A program made the translations under genes and the position numbers. This document shows positions 55,514 to 64,000 of a stretch of 64,000 bases of DNA, in pieces. This stretch comes from Metellina segmentata (taxonomy: Eukaryota; Arthropoda; Arachnida; Araneae; Tetragnathidae). The DNA lies in contig OX375873.1 of NCBI GenBank assembly GCA_947359465.1, positions 93,269,978 to 93,333,977 on the forward strand, in the 5' to 3' direction. Within the stretch, counting starts at the first letter, position 1. Each line of letters starts with the position of its first letter. Under the pieces are notes generated by a model. That model was not told the origin of the DNA, made no database searches, and worked only from the letters and a program-made list of their open reading frames with translations.

Positions 55514-56328
55514 CACAGTCCAGTCACATTAATGTGTTCACCTGTCAAAAGCCAGAATAACCACCTTTGGCAGACCGGACCGCTGCGAGACGAGCAGGAA
55601 GAGAGTCAATTAGGTTTCTGAAGGTGTTCACTGGGATGTTGAACCATGCCAAATCCAGTGCTGTAGCCAGCTGCTCTAGATTACCTCCCTCCTAAAGCTG
55701 GATCCTTCCGGCAATTGTTGAAGTGTGTTTGCTTTCAGACGTTTCACGCAGTATACGCCAACGTCCATCTGTCCGATGGAGCATAAAACGTGATTCATCG
55801 GAAAAAGCCACCTCTCGCCACTCTGTGGACTTCCAGTTGCGGTACTGGCGTACAAATTCCAGCCTTCGTCGCCGATGAACAGCAGTCAACATAGATGCAT
55901 TAACCAGGCGTCTGCTGCGGAGGCCCATGCGCAGCAACGTTCGCTAAACCGTTGTATCGAGGGTACACTCTTTGTAGCACCTTGGTTCATCTGGGCGGTC
56001 AGTTGCTCAACAGCTCCACGTCTATTCGCCCGAACGCATCTCCGTAGCCTTCGTTTGCCTCTGTCATTTATAGCCCGTGGTGCACCACATGTGCCACGCC
56101 GTTGATTTTGGATAGTGCAATTTTTGCATGCACGGTATACTTTTACTATGGGGGCACGTAAACAGTTCACAAAATTAGCCGTTTCCGAAATGCTTCCACC
56201 CTTGGCCCGAAAGCCAATAATCATGCCCTTTTGGACATCGGATAAATCGCTACGTTTCTGCATTACGCCAAATATTGAACGTTGACGTCGAAAGTAGGTG
56301 GTGGTCACATTAATGTGTCTGGACTGTG
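55514..56328 (-). mobile_element. Tc1-like element with internal deletion
   Basis: 815 bp bounded by CACAGTCCAGTCACATTAAT and its inverted counterpart CACAGTCCAGACACATTAAT, with TA on both sides (55512-55513, 56329-56330). Ends and target are intact; the gene inside is shortened and broken. Confidence 0.92.
55545..56308 (-). pseudogene. Tc1-like transposase, catalytic core deleted
   Basis: Minus strand. N-terminus from 56308: KRSDLSDVQKGMIIGFRAKG (helix-turn-helix), then TCGAPRAINDRGKRRLRR. A frameshift near 55945 leads to RMGLRSRRLVNASML and the first catalytic Asp in FSDESRFML, up to RWRILRETSE. The reading then jumps to EQLATALDLAWFNIP and the family C-terminus RSAKGGYSGF with a stop at 55547-55545. 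The second Asp and the Glu, about a third of the protein, are missing. Confidence 0.85.
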
Positions 56329-58982
56329 TATATGCTATTCATTGTGAAAGGCTTTATTATCTCGTATGTTATGTATGAGCCATTTTTGTTCTTGGAATAT
56401 ACCTATAAAATACTAGTCAATCCTCAGAGGAAGCTTGCTATTCCTTTCCTTTCTTATTTTCTATTGTTGACATGATTTGTTCCTTTTTATTTTATTTTAT
56501 TTTCTATTGGGGACACGATTTGTTCGTTTTATTTCATTTTTTGGTGAAATGATTTTTTTCTCAAAAACAACTCGTTAACTAATTAATTATTTTACCTAAA
56601 AACAACTAACGAAATTTTGCATGTATTTTTTTCATATCTGATAAATATATAATGGTAAAACATTCTGAAGTTTGACACATTCTTTTTAATACTTTTATAT
56701 AAATATATAGGGTGTTGGTAAGAAAGATAGTGCAACATTATTCATGTATGTCGAAAATGTTCCCGTCACTGGTAATGGGTTAAAATCAAAGCAACCTCGA
56801 TAACCAGATGGAAAACATTGGTTGTGCTTATCATTTGTTATGCTGTTCTTTTTACTCTATTATATGATTTACTTTGGTAATTTTTCTTCTTGTCTTGTTT
56901 CAACATCTTTCAAATATTTACCTGCCATAATTCCTAATACATTAATACTACATATCATTACATTATCTCTAAAAGTCAGATTTGACCTTTTTACTCATTC
57001 AACTAGTGAAACTATTCAGCTCCAAATGAAGAAGATATATCTTCCAAACAACTTGGATGGTTAAGATTAAGAGAAGTAGCCATTTTGACGTAACCCTTTT
57101 TGCCCCGCCACATAAGAATTCAAGAGGGTAGAAGTAAAAAAGAGCGATATTGCCAAAGGCGAGATACCATTCATTGCGATATAACTAGAGGTTAATATGT
57201 ATTTCAATTTTACTATTCATCCCCATTCTGAGCTACGGCACATTCCATTTAAAATTTTGTAACAGGGCGCACACTTTTTCGAAAATTCTTGGTAATTGAT
57301 TAATTATTTTCCCCACAAAAAGCGTAGAGGTTTATTCAGACTGGTTCACATTAAGTTTTTCCATTTGTAAGGAGCGTAATGAATGAATTTAAAAACCCAT
57401 TTCTCACAAAAGGTCTTTTCTCACTCTCCTGTTCTCGAAATAAGACCTGTCAAAGTTCGACTTCGGGAGTAAAAGAAAAAGAACCCAAACTTCATTACTC
57501 TGGGAAAAAACGCATACCTACGAAAGTGCGAAATAGTACGTAATTGATTGAAATTTTTTCTGTAAAAATAAACGCCGTTTGGAAAAAAATGCGAAGTATA
57601 AGCTTGAGTTTGATGAGGGGAGTGGTCCCAGCTTCATAGTTCAGTGGATAAGCTCCAATTGATAGCTCGTTAATCAGTTCCACTCTAAAAGGATCCTCAT
57701 TCTCTTCTATTAGAATTAATTCGAATCTAGAGAAAAACAGTCTCCAACAAAAATGCAGATTCGCTTGCCTTGTGTAAGGGAAGAAAGAAGGAGAAAAAAA
57801 GCTTTCTTTTCTCTTTATCTCGCTTCAGTTACTTTCTTTTCGTGCTTTTTTGTGCTTTACTCATTCTGTTTTAAACAAAAACTGCCATTAGCTCTTATTA
57901 ACGATAAAATGAACTGAGTATCTCGAGCATTCAACTAATTACGGAAAAGTATTAATTAAAATAATTAGAAATACGAATTCTAAATTATTTGCCCTTTGCA
58001 CTACTACCTCGAGTTTCTTTTTTATACTCAGTTTTTTCTAGTTGAACCGAGTTTTCTAGTTTTCGTTCCTATTACCATTGTCCCGAAGGACCCGTATTAG
58101 GAGAGGGGAATAATGGGGGTAGAGCATGTATTTTTTTATATAACTGCATCTGTAACCTTAGCAGCTTAATTTGTGAATTCGATTTTTGAAAGATATCATG
58201 AAAGAAGAATTAGAGGATATAAATATAAAAGGCAGACAACGTGGCATTTCTTTCTGGATAAAGCAAAATGTTTTTTGCTCTGTGGGGATTTTCTATTTCT
58301 TCATTCAATTGAGGGATGAAACCTTCGTCAATGGATTTTGAGCGATATCAGGTTAATCTCTTTTCTAGGTATTAAACAAAAACTGTTATGCATTTTAATC
58401 TTTTGAATCATAATACAGGTTTATTTTACTTTACGCAATAATTCTGTTGGGGTTTCATAAAAACGTTTGTTGTGGAAAGAATTGATGTTTATCAAAAGAA
58501 AAATATATCAAACAAATGAAAAAAGCAAAAGAAATGAAACGTGAACAGTCGTTCCTACATTTGGTCGTTCTATAATTTTACCCATTCATAACTTTTTTTC
58601 AACATTTGGATGCAATAAAATTCTACTATTTCCCCTATTAACTTACTACGTAGTAAGTTACGTGATGAAAGGAACGTTGTGATCTACTGCGTTCCTTTTC
58701 TCGGTTATTTTTTAATATTCTTCTGTTTTGCCTTATTCTTCCATTTTTGCTGTGCCCTTAACTTTATATTTCAAGTTGAACTCCGATTACTTCGTGTTAT
58801 GTTACTTTTTTGTATCGTTTTCTATTTTTCCTATTTTTTGCAAAACTTTGGAATTTGAGTTTATTCGGGGGTAATCTTTGTTAACTTTTCCTAAGCTAAG
58901 TTGTCTTACATTGAGAACCTGTCTCTTTTCAGTGACTCCCCCTTAATCCCCCTGAAAAAGTAAGTGGGTTTTTTTCGATCCT
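56329..58982. other. Intergenic, AT-rich
   Basis: No gene recognised. At 58639-58660 TAACTTACTACGTAGTAAGTTA-type sequence forms a perfect 22-bp palindrome (centre TAC/GTA). At 56709 TAGGGTGTTGGTAAGAAAGA resembles a mariner end but has no partner. At 57640 TAGTTCAGTGGATAAGCTC resembles a tRNA A box without a B box. Confidence 0.4.
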
Positions 58983-59070
58983 TTAACCCTCCAAGTGGTT
59001 TCGACGAGATATATCATCCATCAAGATCTGGCCAATTTTGCTAATGACGAGACAGCTCGTAGTGGCAGTT
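58983..59070. repeat. TTAA palindromic repeat, copy 12 (left end)
   Basis: TTAACCCTCCAAGTGGTTTC at 58983 is the best-preserved left end, followed by GACGAGATATATCATCCATC, AAGATCTGGCCAATTTTGCT and GACGAGACAGCTCGT. The right part is missing. Confidence 0.8.
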
Positions 59071-59274
59071 CAGACATTTTTGAACAATTTGATGAGACCT
59101 AAAAAAATCGTATGCTACGAAATAATTTTACTTTTGCAGCAGTTAAATATTTAAAAGTATAAATTGTCGTCTGCTAACTCAGAGTTTTGTTTGATTTTAA
59201 AATGGCGCTTCTACATAAGCAATTGATGGAAGGCTTTATTTCCGCTCTTTCCGAATAGAATAATGCTTATTCAA

Positions 59275-60165
59275 CTATTCAAAAAAAGTTGAAAAAGTCA
59301 TGGTTTTCCGATATCTAAAGGTACAATAGGTAATATTATTAACAAGAAAGGAAATAAAGTAAAAGTGGAAAAATACTTCTAAATACGTATCCAAAAAAGA
59401 AAACAAATTGTAGGAATATTTGTTAGGTAAAATCTTTAATTTTAAAATAATCCACCAAGTCTTAGGACTACAGCAAAGCCATTAAAATGTTCAGTTTAAA
59501 CTGTAAATAAAATAATTAATTAAGTGAGATTTGAATCTTTAAAAGGTCAAAAAATACAATGTTCATCGTCTACCTCCACGATATATAGCTGAACTCGCTG
59601 GAGACTTCTGTATTCGAAGTATTAATCTGGAGAAAGATGGAAAATATTGTGACAATAGATGAGGCGTGGGAGTATGTATTGAAATAATTGCAATAAAAAA
59701 ACAATTTAGTATTCAGAAAGAGGTAAAACATATTAAAACACACACATATGGTTCGAAGAATCTATAAGAACTTCCTCTGAGCGATTTAAGATCATTGCCA
59801 GATTTACGTAAAATGAAAAATTGAAAGTAAAGAGAGTGGAAAAATGTTAAAGTCGACTATCACATACTATCAAGACCCTATTTTATCCTAAGTATTCAAA
59901 AAGGAAAAACAATATATTTACCCACAGTGCCAATAATCAGTAGATCTTCATCAGGATAAAGCAAACAGCTACACTTTTAAATCAACTGTTACATTCTTGG
60001 AAAAATGGAGCATTAAAATTATATCAAATCCATAACCTTTTTTGATATTCCTGCTAATTCTTCTGATATCCAATCCAAGGACCTTTTTTATTTTGTACTT
60101 TAATAGAGAGCATTATTGAAACGTCCACCTAAACCCATTCAAGGACTTGTAGAAACGACCGAGGT
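59275..60165 (+). pseudogene. Tc1/mariner-superfamily transposase fossil
   Basis: Plus-strand blocks, many stops and shifts. KGTIGNIINKKGNKVK (59320-59360), DLNL..VKKYNVHRLPPRYIAE (59530-59590), MENIVTIDEAWEYV with the first Asp (59638-59680), RVEKNVKVDYHYYQDPIL (59838-59885), LHQDKANSYTFKSTVTFLEKW with the second Asp (59948-60010; motif HHDKASSHT in relatives), DIPANSSDIQSKDLFYF with the third Asp (60042-60095), KRPPKPIQGLVE (60118-60158). Order and spacing match an arthropod transposase group I recognise by these motifs; the exact clade name I cannot give. No ends located. Confidence 0.7.
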
Positions 60166-61059
60166 ATTTTGTTACATTCTTGTTCCCCAATTTTCCCAAG
60201 TATTTATTATCATGCGAATTAAGGTGTAGAAAGATAACTAATAATAAGGGCTATAAAATAGAACATTCAAAATACAAAATTTCATGTAAAAAATTTATCT
60301 TAAGTCCATTAAAATTGTTCAAAAAATGTCCGAAATCACCGAACCCCAGGGGGTCTCGTGAAGCCTTAATTCTTGTGATTCCTTAATTCTCTATATTTTT
60401 GTTATTTAAAACAATTTCACGTAATAAATTTCTAAAAATATGTATATTAAGTGGATTGCCGTAAATTAAATTTAAACATCCTCTTTCTTCTCCCATAGTG
60501 TGTTTGAGAAACTTGATTACCACAGGCAGTACCTTATTCTTTCTCATTTTTGCCGAGTTTGCATGCAATACGCCCAGACATTATGAAGGGGAAAGTAGTT
60601 CCAATTTCAAACTTCGGGACTCTCTCAGAACCGATTACAAGACCACTCCTTCGAACGCCGGCATTCCGAAAAATCGTCTTCTGTCGTTATTAGGAAGGCT
60701 GGCTAATTGAATTAGACCTTTCTCGGCAGGCCGATTAGCGATTAGTACTAGAAATAGAATTTTAGTAAGCCAATAAATGTCTAATTAGTTCAGCTAATAG
60801 GTTTAAGAACTTTGCTTTTAACATGGCAGTCGATAAAGCGTAGCAGTGATTCACTTCGCCTGAGACGTGCACTTTTCTCTTTTAACTACATCGTCAATGC
60901 GAACTATACTTAAAGCTTCGTTTATGACAGAGGGATAATTGCCTTGGGACACTTTATAGGTCTGTCTGAGGAATTCACTCAAGTGTCTCTGATGGTCTTT
61001 GAGTTGAGTCCCTGATCTCTGGCTTAGTGGTATCAAAAAGGTTTATATAAGCCACTGAG
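60166..61059. other. Intergenic, nothing recognised
   Basis: A plus-strand frame at 60498-60710 shows no known motif. Confidence 0.4.
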
Positions 61060-62420
61060 GTAACTCATAACATCCTTAATATCATACTTTATACCAGGTC
61101 ATACAGAACTGACTGTTATTCTATTTAAATTGGTTGTACATTCGATGTCTCATCTTAAATTTATCTTCGAGTTGAATTTATCATCTTAGAGGTGAACGAA
61201 AGGTTTACATAACCCAGTGAGACACTTTATAATTATTCTAAGATCATATCTCATGCCAGACCATGTAGTACTGACTCGTATTTGATTTTCGATAGGCGAT
61301 ATCTTCGATGGATTAAGTGTATAATAATGTGAATATAGTTTTGCCTCAAAGTGCACGTTTTCTGTCATCCAGTTAGGTAACTGGTGTGAGATTTTGAGTT
61401 GTAGGTGGTGCAGGCTCAATTTATGTAACTTCCCTGAATCCTATTTCATACCTGTCCATGCAATGCAGACTTCTATTTGATTTTAAAAGGATTTTCGTAG
61501 CGTAATGGTTTATTCGCAGTGTAATGGTATTATCCTCGAGATGATTCTATGATCTCAGACAATGTGGTGTAAGATGTTTATTTAACACAGGAAGACACGC
61601 TATGATGTCCCTAAGATCATATTCCATGCCAGTCCATAAAGTTCCGACTGGTATTTGATTTTTAAAAGGTTATATCTTACATAATATTTTATGTATTCAG
61701 TTATTGTCAGCCAGTTAGGTAAACTCATCGTGTCAGACTTTTTGAGATCGCATTTCGAATCGTAGGTAATACAATCTCAGTTACTATAATTTTCCCTATG
61801 AGTATTTTTCTCTTTTATGTTAGTAAAATTTTTCTTGTGTGCTTACCTCCAATACATGACTTTGTATACTTTGTGTTTGGTTGTAACTTGGCCCACACCA
61901 TAAACAACAAACGCAAATAACTTAATATCATTATTTCACATCATATTATACAGTTCCATGACGAATTGATTTAATTTAATTTCATTCTCAAAGTAGAGCA
62001 CTTTACTAAGTATTCATCAGATTAGACAAAATGGCATTGACTGGTTCTTGATTTTCAAAAGATTTGATCTTCACTGGTTTAGTAGAGTTGAGTGTGGATC
62101 TTTGTCTTGGAGGTTTCAGTAATTTTAGCCATCTTTTGCATGTAATCTTGTTGTAATTACAGATGAGCTAGTGAAGAACATAGAATCTCCTAAATCTTAT
62201 TACATGCCTGATCACATAGTACTGAATAGTATATTTTATTTTTAAAAGGTTATACCCTTTTTATATGAACATAGATCTGATATAGTTTTTAATCTGTTTC
62301 GTCGTGTTAGAGACCTCGGTTTTTCTGTCAGACTGTGCGGTAACTCTTTGAATCAGATTTAAGATAATATTTCATGCCCGATTACAGTATACTTTGTGAC
62401 GGATTCAGATTTTATTCATT
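61060..62420 (+). repeat. Degenerate long-unit tandem array
   Basis: A block of the type CCTAAGATCATATTYCATGCCAG then TCCATAYAGTACTGACTGGT then ATTTGATTTTNAAAAGGTTATA recurs with anchors (ATGCCAG or variant) at about 61091, 61253, 61448, 61626, 62014, 62204 and 62374. Spacings are 162, 195, 178, 388, 190 and 170, so one unit is lost or unreadable in the 388 gap. Several units also share CAGTTAGGTAA. Old satellite or repeated element piece. Confidence 0.65.
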
Positions 62421-62789
62421 GTAAAAATGGACACAAATTTACTCACCACATTCATTAGTTTCATAGTGGTTCTGACTGGTACTTGAAACTCATTATTTTT
62501 GGTTTATTATGTTTCTTATGATTATTGTAGTGGCTTAAAACCAAGATTCTTCTATTAGACTACATTTAATGTGCTCAAATAAGATTCCTGAAGATGCATA
62601 TTTTCTCCGTATTTCTTTTTTAAGATGTACTGAAGTAAAGGAACTCTGTCGCAACAAAAAATTGTCAATGTTTAAGTAAAAGGTTAGAGTATTAAATAAA
62701 CGTCTTAATTCTAAGTATTAAAACCTCGAAAGTAAATATTCACGTTGACAAGTATATCAAATACTCTTTACTCAGACTACATCAACACG

Positions 62790-63068
62790 ATGGTTAACGA
62801 TATTATATTTGTGCTGGCTTTTTTAGAAAAATTCTATAATGAAGAAAGTGAACAGGTTTGTAATTCGATGAGCAATCGGATGGTTAAATATTCGCTTTAT
62901 GTCCTTGAAACACTTTCCTGCGCAATATTGAACACGAAGATGAGGCCCTTAGTAGGTCTATTCTGTCGTGTCTACATGCATCATGACATCATCAAACACA
63001 TAACTCCTATCAGAGAAGGTCGAATGAGCATGTTTTTACCCCTCCTCAAAGCACAGAAAAAATTATAA
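62790..63068 (+). CDS. Unrecognised 92-residue open frame (doubtful)
   Basis: From ATG 62790: MVNDIIFVLAFLEKFYNEES, then helix-rich hydrophobic sequence ending LLKAQKKL. The frame is also open upstream to 62745. One of the longer frames outside transposons, but frames of this length can arise by chance in 64 kb. No homologue, splice context or promoter recognised. Confidence 0.15.
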   Translation: MVNDIIFVLAFLEKFYNEESEQVCNSMSNRMVKYSLYVLETLSCAILNTKMRPLVGLFCRVYMHHDIIKHITPIREGRMSMFLPLLKAQKKL

Positions 63069-63115
63069 ACAGTAACTTTTATTTTTACCTTACTTAAAAA
63101 TGATTTTGAAACATT

Positions 63116-63186
63116 TTGGTTGGTTTATTTTCATGACGCAAGGGACATATTTAGTCAAGTTGTGCCAAACACGATAAGAGACGTCA
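63116..63186 (+). repeat. Short dispersed repeat (clearest copy)
   Basis: TTGGTTGGTTTATTTTCATG, ACGCAAGGGACATATTTAGT, CAAGTTGTGCCAAACACGAT. Relatives at 33933, 49739, 50071 and 54259. Confidence 0.6.
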
Positions 63187-63308
63187 AATATTTTTATAGC
63201 AAAATGATCATAGTGTAGTTTATGCTTTGTTAAGAGGGATTCGGCATTCCGTATAGTATAAACTAATATTATTTATAAATTTTTTTAAACGACTAGTATA
63301 GTTGTCGT

Positions 63309-64000
63309 GCAAGTGTTATGCAAGATTTGGGTTTAATATCGGAATCAGATACAAGCCTCGTCACAGTCAAAAAATAAAATATGGAGGGAAAAATCGAAAA
63401 TTAAAAAAAATTTATCTGAAAATCAAATGAAAATCGTTCCACTCTATCCGGCCCTTATTTTGATCGACGGCATGATAAAACTTAAACATCAGAAACACTC
63501 GAGGACAAGCAGTTAGAAAGAACAAGTGTAGAAGCGCATTATTGTATTATATCGTAGCCTGGTTCTACGTTCATGGGACATGTTATAACTGAAAGTGGAT
63601 CTAGCCTTGATATATCTAATATCATTTACGAATACGTAACAAGTGCTTTGGATGATTTTAGCAACCTTATTGGCTCGGGTGTGACGGCACTGTAGTGAAC
63701 ACAGGAGTGTTTAATGGTGTAATTCGCAGGCTTGAATTGAAACTTCAGAGACCAGTCAGATGGATTATCTGCTTACTTTATTTTGCCATTACGACACCTA
63801 TTTGATTCCATGGACGGCAAGTCATCTGGCGCCACATCTTACACCTGAGACATTGGACGAAACCTCAAAGGATGCGAAAAGCTTTTAATTGTTGCTTTTA
63901 ACAGTATTGAATTCGAGATACCAGACACTGATGCTTCCGCCCTCAGTTCAGATTATAAATACTTATTAGTAGGGCAATTTTTGTTGTGGCAGTAAAAATG
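63309..64000 (+). pseudogene. Decayed member of a recurrent arthropod protein family, runs off right edge
   Basis: One frame with stops gives ASVMQDLGLISESD (63309), LSGPYFDRRHDKT (63432), TSVEAHYCII.PGSTFMGHVITESGS (63519-63600) and ISNIIYEYVTSALDDF. After a shift near 63680 come GCDGTVVNTGVFNGVIRRLE and RPVRWIICLLY; after another near 63787, PLRHLFDSMDGKSSGA, then (past a TGA) DIGRNLKGCEKLLIVAFNSIEFEIPDTDA to the edge. GCDGT.VNTG, RPLQW and LRHLF..LDG are motifs I know from many uncharacterised, repeated arthropod proteins, probably of transposon origin. Function unknown; this copy is dead. Confidence 0.65.

Noticed and set aside
56709..56740. Possible solo mariner end TAGGGTGTTGG
   Set aside because: Too short, no partner end and no coding remains nearby.
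57150..57195. Possible extra TTAA-family copy (GCGAGATACC...GCGATATAAC)
   Set aside because: Only one weak module, no ends, no spacer words.
57630..57690. Possible tRNA gene (TAGTTCAGTGGATAAGCTC)
   Set aside because: A-box-like word only; no GGTTCGANNCC B box and no acceptor stem could be paired.

Overview
The window is animal, almost certainly arthropod, nuclear DNA. It is very AT-rich, holds no bacterial-style gene organisation, and carries the mixture usual in large arthropod genomes: Helitron, Tc1/mariner, hAT, Ty3/Gypsy, tRNA-derived SINEs and many short inverted-repeat elements. I found no host gene, exon or RNA gene that I can defend. Nearly everything recognisable is mobile DNA, in states from fossil to very recent. 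I cannot name the species.

Layout. 1-3440: the minus-strand fossil of a Helitron Rep/Pif1-helicase protein, running off the left edge and split by a SINE. 4962-6205: a TTAA-flanked repeat with a tandem duplication, then a fold-back MITE. 7197-9943: two convergent, decayed Tc1-like elements ending at a (TA)n run. 11220-14604: a possible coding fossil, a hAT-type MITE (30-bp TIRs, perfect 8-bp TSD), SINE pieces, and a second hAT MITE with a perfect TSD and an internal minisatellite. 15140-19945: more TTAA repeats, hairpins, a minisatellite and a Gypsy pol scrap. 21653-24590: a 2.7-kb hAT element with a perfect 8-bp TSD inserted into a copy of the TTAA repeat. 25571-30785: repeat fragments plus hAT and mariner transposase fossils. 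30790-34265: bare AT-rich DNA. 35411-36050: three SINE pieces in +/-/+ order. 38344-39590: a duplicated repeat, one copy split by a CATCGATG-rich element. 40379-41236: a mariner whose 3' half has been replaced by an inverted copy of its own 5' end.

41519-48124 is the youngest part. One (CA)n(TA)n microsatellite has received two near-identical 1.5-kb DD41D mariner-type elements and an LTR retrotransposon whose two 278-bp LTRs look identical by eye. The retrotransposon encodes Gag, protease and integrase, but reverse transcriptase and RNase H are missing from an otherwise open frame. From 48125 on come SINE, TTAA-repeat, hAT-MITE and Tc1 remnants, another transposase fossil (59275-60165), a degenerate tandem array with units of about 160-195 bp (61060-62420), and a decayed protein of a recurrent arthropod family running off the right edge.

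The least familiar signals are a family of at least twelve TTAA-bounded repeats built from the palindrome GACGAGATATCTCGTC, the retrotransposon without reverse transcriptase, and the fold-back mariner. All identities rest on reading the sequence and remembered family motifs; no database search was possible.
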